Notes: a model not told the origin generated them from the letters alone. Positions 25,134 to 34,546 are shown, numbered from the stretch's first letter. The stretch: DNA of 64,000 nt from JANSYL01 sp965229695 (GCA_965229695.1 OZ245921.1:1116001-1180000), one strand, 5' to 3'. A program made the numbers and translations.

Positions 25134-26620
25134 GGTTTGCTTAGGGTGCGCGATACCGCATCCTTCCAACCCGCATAGCGCGCGGCGCGGATTTCATCGC
25201 TCATCTGCGGATCAAAGGTACGTTCCAAGGCCCAGGTCGCCGAAAACCCATCCGCATCAGGATAGACCCCAGCCCGCATACCCGCGATCCAGGCCGCGCC
25301 CAGCGCGGTTGTCTCAAGCACCTTGGGCCGGTCGACGGGGGCGCCCAAGATATCTGCCAAGAACTGCATCGTCCAATCGGATGCGCTCATCCCGCCATCA
25401 ACCCGCAGCGTCGTACCGCCGCCAGCACCCTGCCAATCAGCCGTCATAGCCTCGTAAAGATCGCGGGTCTGAAAGCCCACGCTTTCAAGCGCGGCGCGGG
25501 CAAATTCATTCGGGCCGGAATTGCGCACCAACCCAAAGACCGCCCCACGACAATCAGGATCCCAATAAGGCGCGCCCAGACCAGTGAAGGCCGGAACAAG
25601 GTAAAGCTCCTGCGTCGGGTCGGCGGCCTCGGCCAAGCTTTGGCTGTCCGGCGCGCTAGCAATCAGCTTCATCTCATCCCGCAACCATTGCACCACCGCG
25701 CCAGCGATAAAGATCGAGCCTTCCAAGGCATAGGTCGGTTTGCCGTCGAACTGATAGGCGATGGTGCCCAGCATCCGGTTTTGGCTTTCAACCAATGTGT
25801 CGCCGGTGTTCAGCAGAGCAAAACACCCGGTGCCATAGGTCGATTTCAGCATCCCAGGCCGAAAGCAGGCCTGCCCAACCGTGGCGGCCTGCTGATCGCC
25901 CGCGACGCCGAGAATTGGGATTGGCCCACCCAGAATGTCGGGATCGGTCACGCCAAACTCAGCCGCGCAATCCTTGACCTCGGGCAACAGCGACATCGGG
26001 ATGTTCAAAAGCGCGCAGATATCCGCATCCCAAACCCCGTCGCGGATGTTGTACAACAACGTCCGCGCGGCATTGGTGGCATCGGTCACATGGGACGCGC
26101 CACCGGTCAGCTTCCAAATCAGGAAACTGTCCACGGTGCCAAAGGCCAATTCCCCGGCCTCGGCCCGGGCGCGCAGCCCGTCGATATTGTCCAAAATCCA
26201 AGCGAGCTTGGTGCCAGAAAAATAGGGATCTAACAGCAGACCCGTCTTTTGCCGCACCATAGCCTCATGGCCCCGGGCCTTAAGATCAGCGCAAAAGCTG
26301 GCCGTGCGCCGGTCTTGCCAGACGATCGCGCGGTGCACGGCCTCCCCGGTGGCGCGATCCCACAAAACCACGGTTTCGCGTTGGTTGGTGATCCCAATTG
26401 CGGTGATGTCGCTGGCCGTGACGCCGCCCTTTTCCATCGCGGCCCGGCAGGTGCGCAGCGTGGTTTCCCAAATATCGGTCGGCGCGTGTTCGACCCACCC
26501 GGCTTGAGGATAATGCTGCGTAAATTCTTCCTGCGCGGAAACGCCTGGATTGATATCGGCATCAAACAGGATCGCCCGTGTCGATGTTGTCCCCTGATCA
26601 ATTGCCAATATCTGCGTCAT
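25130..26620 (-). CDS. glpK: Glycerol kinase
   Basis: 496 residues, the normal length. Phosphorylates glycerol to sn-glycerol 3-phosphate in the cytoplasm using ATP. Family motifs seen: IDQGTTSTRAILFD at the N-terminus, GITNQRETVVLWDRATGEAVHRAIVWQDRRT, SGTKLAWILDN, KSTYGTGCFALLNTG, and APYWDPDCRGAVFGL with LRVDGGMSASDWTMQFLAD for nucleotide binding. It follows glpD by 62 bases and overlaps the Nit1-like gene by 4. Expression should be under GlpR through the glpD promoter. Ribosome site GGGGTGAAAG precedes the ATG. Confidence 0.97.
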   Translation of the reverse strand: MTQILAIDQGTTSTRAILFDADINPGVSAQEEFTQHYPQAGWVEHAPTDIWETTLRTCRAAMEKGGVTASDITAIGITNQRETVVLWDRATGEAVHRAIVWQDRRTASFCADLKARGHEAMVRQKTGLLLDPYFSGTKLAWILDNIDGLRARAEAGELAFGTVDSFLIWKLTGGASHVTDATNAARTLLYNIRDGVWDADICALLNIPMSLLPEVKDCAAEFGVTDPDILGGPIPILGVAGDQQAATVGQACFRPGMLKSTYGTGCFALLNTGDTLVESQNRMLGTIAYQFDGKPTYALEGSIFIAGAVVQWLRDEMKLIASAPDSQSLAEAADPTQELYLVPAFTGLGAPYWDPDCRGAVFGLVRNSGPNEFARAALESVGFQTRDLYEAMTADWQGAGGGTTLRVDGGMSASDWTMQFLADILGAPVDRPKVLETTALGAAWIAGMRAGVYPDADGFSATWALERTFDPQMSDEIRAARYAGWKDAVSRTLSKP

Positions 26621-26682
26621 CTTTCACCCCTCCCCTGGGCTTTCATGTCATCAAACCTACCCGGCACTGCCGACCCTGCAAG

Positions 26683-28251
26683 TTATTCGGTGGCGGATGA
26701 TCCGATAATCTCGGCCATGGCCGCGTCAATCGCTGCGACCTCTTCCGCGCTCAGATGCAGACCAAGCTTCGAACGCCGCCAAATGATATCTTCGGCGCTG
26801 CGCGCGTATTCTTTATCGATCAGCCAGCGCAGCTCCGCCTCGGTCAGGCTCGCACCAAAATCACGCCCGAGGTCTTGGGCATGGTTCGCTCCAGCCAAAA
26901 TCTCATGCGCGTCGGTACCGTAGGCGCGCACCAACCGGCGCGCCCAGCGGTCTGTCAGGAACGGATACGCCCCGCGCAGTTCCACGATCAGCGGTTCAAC
27001 GCCATCGACTGGGAACGCCCCACCGGGCAAGGGCACGCCCGCCGTCCAACGCGTCTGGGCATTCGGGAACTGCGGTGCAAGCTTGGCCAGGGCGTCTTCG
27101 GCCAGTTTGCGATAGGTGGTGATCTTGCCGCCAAATACGTTCAACAGCACCGGACCGTCATCATTGACCGACAGCACATAGTCCCGTGTTGCCGCCGTCG
27201 CCGATTTCGCGCCGTCATCGTAAAGCGGGCGGACGCCGGAATAGGTCCAGACGACATCGTCGGCGGTGATATCCTGTTTGAAATACTGGTTGGCGAACTG
27301 GATCAGGTAATCCCGCTCTTCTGGGGTGCAATTGGCCTGCCTAGGGTCATCCATATGCTCGGCATCGGTTGTTCCAATCAGGGTAAAATCCGTCTCATAC
27401 GGGATTGCAAAGATGATGCGCCCGTCACTGCCTTGGAAGAAATAGCATTTGTCATGATCGAAAAGCCGTTTGGTGACGATATGGCTGCCGCGCACCAAAC
27501 GCACGTTTTCCGAAGAGTTCTGACGCGCGACATTGCGCACGATATCGGCAACCCAGGGGCCGCCTGCATTGACCAGCCCTTTGGCCTCGACGGTTTCGGT
27601 TTGGCCATCACGCTCGATAGTGATGTGCCAGACATCCCCCGCCCGTTCGGCGCTGGTCACCTTGGCACGGGTCAGAATGCGCGCGCCGCGCTCCTCGGCA
27701 TCGCGGGCGTTTAGGATCACCAGGCGCGAATCCTCGACCCAGCAATCGGAATACTCATAGGCCAGCTTGAAGCGGTCTTCGAGCGGGGCGCCTTCGAGCG
27801 CGGTCGTCAAATCCAGCTTGGAGGTGCCAGGCAGAATCTTCCGCCCGCCCATATTGTCATACAGAAACAACCCCAAACGGATCAGCCAATTGGGCCTACG
27901 CCCCTTCATCCAGGGCATGACCGTCGACAAGATGCGCGAGGTTGGTGTTGAGCTATCAAACCGCATATCCGGCGACAGCGGCAGCACAAAGCGCATCGGC
28001 CAAGAGATATGGGGCATCGCGCGCAACAACACCTCCCTTTCGGTCAGGGCGTGGCGCACCAGCTTGAACTCAAAGAACTCCAGATAGCGCAGACCGCCAT
28101 GGAACAGCTTGGTCGACGCCGAACTGGTCGCGCCCGCCAAATCCTCCATTTCCGCCAGACAGACCGATAGCCCACGCCCGGCCGCATCACGGGCGATGCC
28201 GACACCATTGATGCCGCCACCGATCACGAACAGGTCGTAACTGGCTGCCAT
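26683..28251 (-). CDS. glpD: Aerobic glycerol-3-phosphate dehydrogenase
   Basis: 522 residues from ATG 28251 (GGGGAG upstream). FAD-linked, membrane-associated enzyme that oxidises sn-glycerol 3-phosphate to dihydroxyacetone phosphate and passes electrons to ubiquinone. Dinucleotide-binding motif IGGGINGVGIARDAAGRG at residues about 9-26, then LFHGGLRYLE, and later FGGKITTYRKLAEDAL and a C-terminal helical domain (EAELRWLIDKEYARSAEDIIWRRSKLGL), all typical of GlpD. It is the first gene of glpD-glpK-nit and is divergent from glpR across a 103-base gap holding GlpR-like half sites. Confidence 0.96.
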   Translation of the reverse strand: MAASYDLFVIGGGINGVGIARDAAGRGLSVCLAEMEDLAGATSSASTKLFHGGLRYLEFFEFKLVRHALTEREVLLRAMPHISWPMRFVLPLSPDMRFDSSTPTSRILSTVMPWMKGRRPNWLIRLGLFLYDNMGGRKILPGTSKLDLTTALEGAPLEDRFKLAYEYSDCWVEDSRLVILNARDAEERGARILTRAKVTSAERAGDVWHITIERDGQTETVEAKGLVNAGGPWVADIVRNVARQNSSENVRLVRGSHIVTKRLFDHDKCYFFQGSDGRIIFAIPYETDFTLIGTTDAEHMDDPRQANCTPEERDYLIQFANQYFKQDITADDVVWTYSGVRPLYDDGAKSATAATRDYVLSVNDDGPVLLNVFGGKITTYRKLAEDALAKLAPQFPNAQTRWTAGVPLPGGAFPVDGVEPLIVELRGAYPFLTDRWARRLVRAYGTDAHEILAGANHAQDLGRDFGASLTEAELRWLIDKEYARSAEDIIWRRSKLGLHLSAEEVAAIDAAMAEIIGSSATE

Positions 28252-28304
28252 AGAGATTCTCCCCAAAACCAGGCTTTGGCTTCGGATCATCTGCTGTCAC
28301 GCTG

Positions 28305-28335
28305 TGTTCGTTTTGTCAATTTTCATGTTCGTTTT
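28305..28335. promoter_or_regulatory. Tandem GlpR-type half sites
   Basis: TGTTCGTTTT occurs twice, at 28305-28314 and 28326-28335, 21 bases apart (two helical turns), between glpD and glpR. The TGTTCG core resembles the half-sites bound by E. coli GlpR and other DeoR-family repressors. Placement between the divergent promoters fits joint repression of glpDK and autoregulation. Confidence 0.7.
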
Positions 28336-28354
28336 TTTTCGCTATAGGCAGGCC

Positions 28355-29122
28355 ATGACGATCTCACACCGCCAAACCGATATTCTTTCTCAAGCCCGCC
28401 AATCCGGGCGTGTCACCGTGGATGACTTGGCCGCGACCTTCGATGTCACAGTGCAGACCATCCGGCGCGACCTGTCCGATCTTTGCGGAGCCGGATTGCT
28501 GGCACGCACCCATGGCGGCGCGATGCTGCCCTCGGGCATCATCAATCTGGGCTATGAAGATCGCCGCCGCCTGAACGCCCCCGCGAAAGAGGCCATCGCG
28601 CGGGCCACCGCCGATTTGGTCCCTAATGGGGCATCGCTGTTTCTGAACATCGGCACCACGACCGAGGCTGTAGCCCGCGCCTTTGCCGACAAGCGCGATT
28701 TGATGGTTGTGACCAACAATATGAATGTGGCCCAAACCCTGACCGCGCATCCCACCGCCGAGGTGATCGTGACAGGCGGGCGGCTCAGGCGGTCCGATGG
28801 CGGCTTGGTCGGGGATATGGCGGTGGGCACCATCCGCCAATTCAAGGTCGATTTCGCCATTATCGGCGGGTCGGCCCTGGACCTGGATGGTGACATCCTG
28901 GATTTCGACCCCGATGAGGTGCGGGTATCGCGCGCCATTATCGCGCAAGCGCGGTCAGTGATCCTGGTTGCGGATCTGGGCAAGCTCGACCGCGCCGCGC
29001 CGGTCAAGATCGCCTCGCTTTCCGATCTGGATCATTGGATCACTGATCGGCCCGTGCCATCCAAGCTTGCGAAAATCTGCGACCGGGCCAACACCCGGAT
29101 TACGGTTGCGACACCCGGCTGA
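28355..29122 (+). CDS. glpR: GlpR, DeoR-family glycerol-3-phosphate repressor
   Basis: 255 residues from ATG 28355 (HTH fixes this start). The DeoR helix-turn-helix is RQTDILSQARQSGRVTVDDLAATFDVTVQTIRRDLSDL, followed by ARTHGGA and the sugar-phosphate isomerase-like effector domain with FLNIGTTTEAVARAF and VVTNNMNVAQTL. It should bind glycerol 3-phosphate and then release the glpD promoter. It is divergent from glpD. The 3' end overlaps the convergent tesA gene by 23 bases. Confidence 0.9.
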   Translation: MTISHRQTDILSQARQSGRVTVDDLAATFDVTVQTIRRDLSDLCGAGLLARTHGGAMLPSGIINLGYEDRRRLNAPAKEAIARATADLVPNGASLFLNIGTTTEAVARAFADKRDLMVVTNNMNVAQTLTAHPTAEVIVTGGRLRRSDGGLVGDMAVGTIRQFKVDFAIIGGSALDLDGDILDFDPDEVRVSRAIIAQARSVILVADLGKLDRAAPVKIASLSDLDHWITDRPVPSKLAKICDRANTRITVATPG

Positions 29123-29795
29123 TCAACGCCTCGACCGAAGGGCCGAACGCCTCGACAATTCGCGCCACGCCATCCGCATTGGGGTGGATGCCATCGGGCT
29201 GCATATAAGCCGCCATCACAGCGGCGGGGTCGTGCTCGGCGGCGGCTTCCAGCGCGCCAAGAAAACTTTCGACGTAAAGCGTGCCGTGCGTTTCAGCCAG
29301 CTCGGGATACATCGCATTAAAGGCCGCCTGCCAGTCAGGCCCATAGTTTCCGGGCGCTTGCAGGCCGATCAAAAGCACCTCAACCCCCGCCTCAGCCGCA
29401 GCGGCCAAAATCCCATCCAAGTTGGCCCGGCTGGCCTCGGGCGGCAGACCACGCAGTAGGTCATTGCCGCCAAGCGCCACAATCATGGCATCAACCTCGG
29501 GCGTCAGGGTCCAGCCAACACGCGCCAAACCCCCAGCGGTCGTGTCCCCAGAAACACCCGCATTGATGATCGCAACATCATGGCCTTGAGCCTGCAACCA
29601 AGCTTCAAGCTGCGGTACAAACCCGTCTTCCTGGCTTAGGCCAAAACCTTGGGTCAGGCTGTCCCCCAAAGCTGCAATCGTGACCTCCTGCGCCTGAACA
29701 GCGCCCGAAAGCGTCAAGAGCGCCGCCGCCACCTTGCCCACACGGCCCAAGGCCCCATATGCCCAGAAAGCAAGTGACCCAAGGCGTTTCTTCAT
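29100..29795 (-). CDS. tesA: Arylesterase / lysophospholipase L1-type esterase (TesA-like)
   Basis: 231 residues. An export signal spans about residues 1-34 (MKKRLGSLAFW ... KVAAALLTLSGAVQA). The SGNH blocks are ALGDSLTQGFG (catalytic Ser), NAGVSGDT, ALGGNDLLRG and PDGIHPNADG (Asp/His). This is the multifunctional TesA/arylesterase family: periplasmic esterase, thioesterase and lysophospholipase. Its start codon shares the tetranucleotide CATG (29793-29796) with the start codon of the divergent ABC ATPase gene. The neighbouring tesA/ybbA/ybbP order is the same as in E. coli, which supports the assignment. Confidence 0.9.
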   Translation of the reverse strand: MKKRLGSLAFWAYGALGRVGKVAAALLTLSGAVQAQEVTIAALGDSLTQGFGLSQEDGFVPQLEAWLQAQGHDVAIINAGVSGDTTAGGLARVGWTLTPEVDAMIVALGGNDLLRGLPPEASRANLDGILAAAAEAGVEVLLIGLQAPGNYGPDWQAAFNAMYPELAETHGTLYVESFLGALEAAAEHDPAAVMAAYMQPDGIHPNADGVARIVEAFGPSVEALISRVSQP

Positions 29796-30498
29796 GATCC
29801 CCCCCAGCGACCCGGTTTTAACGCTTCGCAATGCGGCGCTTTCCTTGGATGGCAATGCCGGGCGCGTCGATATCCTGCACGGCATCACGCTTGAGATCGC
29901 CCGTGGGGAAACGGTTGGACTGACGGGGCCGTCGGGGTCGGGCAAATCCTCTCTCCTCATGCTGATGGGCGGGTTGGAGCGTGCCACGGGCGGACAGGTT
30001 CATGCCTTGGGGCGCGACCTGACCACCATGAACGAAGACCAACTTGCCCGGTTCCGCCGGGATCATATGGGGGTGGTTTTCCAATCCTTCCACCTGATTC
30101 CAACAATGACAGCTTTGGAAAATGTCGCAACGCCGCTGGAGCTGGCCGGTCACGCTAATGCCTTTGACCGTGCGCGGGCCGAGTTGGCGGCGGTCGGCCT
30201 GGACCACCGGGCCGATCATTACCCGGCGCAGATGTCCGGTGGCGAACAACAGCGTGTGGCGCTGGCCCGTGCCGTGGCGCCGCGGCCGGAAGTTCTTTTG
30301 GCCGATGAACCGACGGGCAATTTGGACGGCTCCAACGGTCAGGCGATCATGGATCTGCTTTTTGGTTTGCGTGACCGATACGGTGCAACGCTGATCTTGG
30401 TCACCCATGCGCCCGATCTGGCCGCCCGCTGTGACCGGAATATCCGCCTGCGCGATGGGCAGATCGACAGCGCAGATTTGCAGGACGCCGCCGAATGA
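29794..30498 (+). CDS. ybbA: ABC transporter ATP-binding protein (YbbA-like)
   Basis: 234 residues. Walker A GPSGSGKSS near 48-56, Q-loop VVFQSFHLIPTM, signature MSGGEQQRVALARA, Walker B VLLADEPTGNLD, and H-loop VTHAPDLA. This is the MacB/LolD-like subgroup (type VII ABC systems) that acts on lipids or envelope substrates through mechanotransmission rather than bulk transport. The start at 29794 is shared in the palindrome CATG with tesA on the other strand; the frame is open further upstream inside tesA but that part is not family-like. The permease gene begins with an ATGA overlap at the end. Confidence 0.92.
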   Translation: MIPPSDPVLTLRNAALSLDGNAGRVDILHGITLEIARGETVGLTGPSGSGKSSLLMLMGGLERATGGQVHALGRDLTTMNEDQLARFRRDHMGVVFQSFHLIPTMTALENVATPLELAGHANAFDRARAELAAVGLDHRADHYPAQMSGGEQQRVALARAVAPRPEVLLADEPTGNLDGSNGQAIMDLLFGLRDRYGATLILVTHAPDLAARCDRNIRLRDGQIDSADLQDAAE

Positions 30499-33032
30499 GC
30501 GCCACGCTCTCCCTCGCGTGGCGGATCGCTCGGCGTGAACTGCGGGGCGGGTTACGCAGCTTTCGCATCTTCTTGGCCTGTCTAGCCCTGGGGGTCGCCG
30601 CCATCGCGGCGGTTGGAACGGTACGCGTCGCCATTCAAGAAGGGCTCAGCCGCGAAGGCGCGGTGATCCTGGGTGGCGATGCCGAGATGCGCTTTACCTA
30701 TCGGTTTGCCGATGCCGATGAGCGTGCCTTCATGGACCAGGTCGCTATCGCCGTGTCTGAAACAGTCGATTTCCGCTCAATGGTTGTGGTGAACCGGGAT
30801 GGCAGCATCGAACGCGGCCTAACCCAAGTGCGCGGTGTCGACACTGCCTATCCGCTGGTGGGCGAGGTCGGGCTGAACCCCGCCATTCCACTGGCGGACG
30901 CGCTCGCGACCACCGATCACCCCGGTGCGGTGATGGATCGAATTCTGATCGACCGTTTGGCGCTGGAGATTGGCGATACCTTTGCGCTGGGCACCCAAAC
31001 CTTCGAACTGCGCGCCGAGTTGACGGTTGAACCAGATGGCGTTTCTTCGGGCTTCAGCCTTGGGCCGCGCACCATCGTAACCCTAGAAGGCTTGGAGGGA
31101 TCGGGCCTGCTGACCGCCGGCACCCTTTACGAAAGCCTATACCGTTTGGACCTGGTGGAGGGGGAGAACCTGGCGGTGTTGGAGGCAGACGCCAACGCCC
31201 GTTTCCAAGACACCGGTATGCGCTGGCGTGACCGGCGCAATGGCGCGCCGGGTGTGCAAGATTTCATCGACCGGATCGGGGCCTTTCTGGTCCTTGTGGG
31301 CCTGGCCGGGTTGGCCGTTGGCGGCGTCGGCGTATCGGCAGCGGTGCGGGCCTATCTGGAAAGCAAGATCGAAACCATCGCGACCCTGAAAACACTTGGG
31401 GCGGAGGCGAAGGTGATCTTCGCCGCGTATTTCCTGCAAATCGGGTTGTTGAGCTTGGTGGGCGTGGCCCTGGGCCTGGTGCTGGGCGCGCTGCTGCCGC
31501 TGGCCTTTGCCCCGTTGATCGCAGCGCAACTGCCGGTCCCGATTGCGTTTTCGATCTATCCCGAACCGCTGGCCGAAGCCGCGCTTTATGGCCTTCTGAC
31601 CGCGTTGATCTTTACCCTTTGGCCGCTGGCGCGCACGGAACAGGTTAGGGCTGCGACGCTCTTCCGTGACGCCTCGGGGCCGGCGCGGATTTGGCCGCGC
31701 TGGGGGTATGTCTTGGCCGTTGCGGGCCTGGCCGGTGGCTTGATCACAGTTGCGGTGTATCTGTCGGGCATCCCACAACTTGCTTTGGGCGCGGCGGGCG
31801 GCATTCTGGGTGCGCTGTTCCTGCTGGCATTGGCTGCGCGCGGCGTGCGGGGTTTGGCGAAACGCCTGGCCAAAGCGCGGTTCATGCGCGGGCGCACCAG
31901 CCTGCGCCTTGCCTTTGGCGCGGTCGGCGGCCCGGGATCGGAAGCGACAAGCGTCGTCCTGTCACTCGGCCTGGGTTTGGCGGTTCTGGCGGCAGTTGGT
32001 CAGATCGACTCCAACCTGCGCGCCGCCATCCAGCGTGACCTGCCCAGCGTGGCGCCATCGTATTTCTTTGTCGACATTCAGCCGGACCAGCTCGACCCGT
32101 TCCTGGCACGGGTCGAAAGTGACCCGGATGTGACGCGCGTCGAAACCGCCCCGATGCTGCGCGGCATTATCACCCAAATCAACGGCACCCGGGCGCAGGA
32201 TTTCGCGGGCGATCATTGGGTGATCCAAGGCGACCGGGGCGTGACCTATACCACCACCGCGCCGCCAGCCGAGGAGATTGTGGCCGGGGCCTGGTGGGCG
32301 GATGATTATGACGGGCCGCCCTTGGTCGCCTTCGCCGCCGAAGAAGCGATGGAAATCGGCATTGGTGTAGGCGACGAAATCACCGTGAATATCCTTGGCC
32401 GTGACATCACCGCCCGGATCGCCGCCCTGCGCGAGGTCAGCTTTGAAAATGCCGGGATTGGTTTCATCCTCACCATGTCGCAAAACGCACTAGCGGGCGC
32501 ACCCCACACCCATATCGCCACGGTCTACGCCGAAGAAAGCGCCGAGGCCGCGATCCTGCGCGATGTGGCCGGTGAGGCGCCAAACATCACCGCGATCCGG
32601 GTCCGCGATGCGTTGGATCAAGTGGCCGATGCACTGCGAAGCCTGGCAGCGGCAACCTCCTACGGGGCGGCGGCCACGTTGATCACCGGGTTCATCGTGC
32701 TGATCGGCGCGGCGGCTGCGGGGGAGCGGAACCGCGTCTTCGAAGCAGCCGTCCTGAAAACCCTGGGGGCGACGCGCCGGCGCATCTTGGCCAGCTTTGC
32801 CTGGCGCTCCGCCCTGCTTGGGGCGGCGGCGGGTTGCGTGGCGATTTTGGCTGGCGCGCTTGGCGGCTGGGCGGTCATGACATTCGTGATGGAAACCACC
32901 TATTTGTTCGAACCCATGTCGGCTTTTGCGATCATCCTGGGTGGTGCTCTGGCGACACTGCTGGCCGGGCTAGCCTTTGCCTGGCGGCCCCTGGCCGCGC
33001 GCCCGGCCCAAGTGTTGCGCGCACGCGAATAG
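30495..33032 (+). CDS. ybbP: FtsX-like ABC permease (YbbP-like)
   Basis: 845 residues with about ten predicted membrane helices in the pattern 1 + 3 + 3 + 3 of YbbP. N-terminal LAWRIARRELRGGLRSFRIFLACLALGVAAIAAVG is the first helix, followed by a large periplasmic domain. FtsX blocks are at about residues 250-400 and the C-terminal third (ITGFIVLIGAAAAGERNRVFEAAVLKTLGATRRRILASFAWRS). It is the membrane partner of the preceding ATPase, with ATG overlapping its TGA. In E. coli the YbbAP complex is next to TesA and is proposed to extract hydrophobic compounds from the membrane for hydrolysis; that model fits here too. Confidence 0.9.
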   Translation: MSATLSLAWRIARRELRGGLRSFRIFLACLALGVAAIAAVGTVRVAIQEGLSREGAVILGGDAEMRFTYRFADADERAFMDQVAIAVSETVDFRSMVVVNRDGSIERGLTQVRGVDTAYPLVGEVGLNPAIPLADALATTDHPGAVMDRILIDRLALEIGDTFALGTQTFELRAELTVEPDGVSSGFSLGPRTIVTLEGLEGSGLLTAGTLYESLYRLDLVEGENLAVLEADANARFQDTGMRWRDRRNGAPGVQDFIDRIGAFLVLVGLAGLAVGGVGVSAAVRAYLESKIETIATLKTLGAEAKVIFAAYFLQIGLLSLVGVALGLVLGALLPLAFAPLIAAQLPVPIAFSIYPEPLAEAALYGLLTALIFTLWPLARTEQVRAATLFRDASGPARIWPRWGYVLAVAGLAGGLITVAVYLSGIPQLALGAAGGILGALFLLALAARGVRGLAKRLAKARFMRGRTSLRLAFGAVGGPGSEATSVVLSLGLGLAVLAAVGQIDSNLRAAIQRDLPSVAPSYFFVDIQPDQLDPFLARVESDPDVTRVETAPMLRGIITQINGTRAQDFAGDHWVIQGDRGVTYTTTAPPAEEIVAGAWWADDYDGPPLVAFAAEEAMEIGIGVGDEITVNILGRDITARIAALREVSFENAGIGFILTMSQNALAGAPHTHIATVYAEESAEAAILRDVAGEAPNITAIRVRDALDQVADALRSLAAATSYGAAATLITGFIVLIGAAAAGERNRVFEAAVLKTLGATRRRILASFAWRSALLGAAAGCVAILAGALGGWAVMTFVMETTYLFEPMSAFAIILGGALATLLAGLAFAWRPLAARPAQVLRARE

Positions 33033-33090
33033 CCGCGCCGCGCGCATCTTTCCCCTTGCCAAGCGGCGGCTGACACCGCACCTGAGCGGT

Positions 33091-33882
33091 ATGTTGAACC
33101 GATTTCGCTCCCTTCTTGGCAGGCAGCCCAGCAGTACTGCATCCAGCACGCCCGCTGGGGATGCGCCGCAACCCGACCGTGCTTGCTATCTCGTGGGCGA
33201 CCTGCATGGGCGCGCGGATCTGCTAGAATTGATGTTGGAGTTGATCGATGCCCATATCGGCGGCACCGGCAGCGCCGATCCGCAATTGGTGTTTTTGGGC
33301 GATTATGTTGATCACGGGCCAACCAGCGCCGCCGTCCTAAGCCGGTTGCAGGAACTGACCCGCGATTTCCCGGAAAATGTGACCTGCCTGATGGGCAATC
33401 ACGACCGGATGATGCTGGATTTTCTGTCCGACCCGGTGCTGCGCGGCCCACGCTGGCTGCGCAATGGCGGGCGAGCGACGCTGGAAAGCTATCGGATCAG
33501 CCTAAACGCCGGTGAGGCCGCAACGCCCGAGCAATTCGGTTACACCGCCGATGCGCTGGCGAAAGCGCTTGGGCCCACCAAAGATTGGCTGGCGGGTCTG
33601 CCGCTTAGTTGGTCCTCGGGCAATCTATGGGCGGTACATGCCGGGGCCGATCCAATGCGCCCGATGGATCAACAATCGGCTCGGGTTCTGCTTTGGGGTC
33701 ATCCGGAGTTTGACAGCGCGCCGCGCAGCGATGGGCAATGGGTGGCGCATGGTCATATCGAGTTCGACCAGCCCGCGGTGTCAGACGGGCGCATCGCGCT
33801 TGATACGGCGGCTTGGTCCTCGGACCGTCTGACCGCTTGTGCGATCAAACCCGACGGGCATTACGATTTCCTTCAGACTTAA
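33091..33882 (+). CDS. Metallophosphoesterase (PP2A-like serine/threonine phosphatase family)
   Basis: 263 residues. The metal-binding motifs of the calcineurin-like fold are complete: GDLHG at 36-40, GDYVDHG near 73-79, GNHDRM near 106-111, and later a His in AVHAGAD and another in VAHGHIEFD. It would remove phosphate from proteins or small nucleotides such as diadenosine tetraphosphate (ApaH/PrpE-like). The first ~25 residues are Ser/Pro-rich and not part of the fold. The start at 33091 was chosen because the region before it overlaps the ybbP end and is not family-like. It is convergent with mrpG with an 8-base gap. Confidence 0.84.
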   Translation: MLNRFRSLLGRQPSSTASSTPAGDAPQPDRACYLVGDLHGRADLLELMLELIDAHIGGTGSADPQLVFLGDYVDHGPTSAAVLSRLQELTRDFPENVTCLMGNHDRMMLDFLSDPVLRGPRWLRNGGRATLESYRISLNAGEAATPEQFGYTADALAKALGPTKDWLAGLPLSWSSGNLWAVHAGADPMRPMDQQSARVLLWGHPEFDSAPRSDGQWVAHGHIEFDQPAVSDGRIALDTAAWSSDRLTACAIKPDGHYDFLQT

Positions 33883-33890
33883 CCTGGCGT

Positions 33891-34220
33891 TCAACGGTCC
33901 AGGTTCTCTTTCGCGCCTGGCTCAACCTGGGTTTTCCAAAGTGGCACGCCGACCTTGAACGCGGCCCGTCCGATCATATGGGCGGCCACCGGGGCCGTGA
34001 CCAGCAGGAACAGGATCGCAACCACCGCGCGCGTGATGGTCGTTGTATCGGCAAAATAGATCGCCACCGCCCCCATCACGAGGCCCGATCCCAGAGTCCC
34101 CGCTTTGGTGGAGGCGTGCATCCGGATCAGCACATCGGGCAGGCGCAACACCCCAAGGCCTGCGACAAAACAGAAGAACCCACCAAGCAAGATCAGAACG
34201 ACCAGGACAATCTCACCCAT
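33891..34220 (-). CDS. mrpG: Na+/H+ antiporter subunit G
   Basis: 109 residues from ATG 34220. Three membrane helices and the family block RLPDVLIRMHASTKAGTLGSGLVMGA (in two parts around residues 25-52), typical of MrpG/MnhG/PhaG. It is the last gene of the seven-gene Mrp cluster and overlaps the end of mrpF by 8 bases. MrpG is needed for the full complex, probably holding the small hydrophobic subunits together. Confidence 0.93.
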   Translation of the reverse strand: MGEIVLVVLILLGGFFCFVAGLGVLRLPDVLIRMHASTKAGTLGSGLVMGAVAIYFADTTTITRAVVAILFLLVTAPVAAHMIGRAAFKVGVPLWKTQVEPGAKENLDR

Positions 34221-34542
34221 TGTCCGTCTCCCCTTTGGTGTCTTTGGGTTCCGGCGGCCTTTCGGCCCCGCCCCTAAAACTGCGCCGTTCGACGAACCGC
34301 GCCAATGCAACCGTGGCCAAGAACCCGACCAAGGCCAAAACGATGGCAACATCCACAAAAGCCGTGTCATCCGACAAGATTGCGTAAAGCCCACAGAAGC
34401 TGACGATCTGAACGGTCATCATATCCAGGGCCACAACGCGGTCAGGCAGGGTTGGTCCGATGATGAGGCGGATGAAGGCGAAGGCCACGCCAAGCATGAC
34501 CAAAACGAAAGAGACGTCGATTGCGGTGCTCAATACGTCCAT
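34213..34542 (-). CDS. mrpF: Na+/H+ antiporter subunit F
   Basis: 109 residues with three helices and the conserved IIGPTLPDRVVALDMM near residues 27-42, the hallmark of MrpF/PhaF. The C-terminal ~20 residues are hydrophilic (RSFRGGAERPPEPKDTKGE), an extension beyond the usual ~90 residues. The gene is separated from mrpE by 4 bases and overlaps mrpG. MrpF is a small inner-membrane subunit of the Mrp antiporter, implicated in bile-salt/Na+ handling in other species. Confidence 0.92.
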   Translation of the reverse strand: MDVLSTAIDVSFVLVMLGVAFAFIRLIIGPTLPDRVVALDMMTVQIVSFCGLYAILSDDTAFVDVAIVLALVGFLATVALARFVERRSFRGGAERPPEPKDTKGETDNG

Positions 34543-34546
34543 CAGC

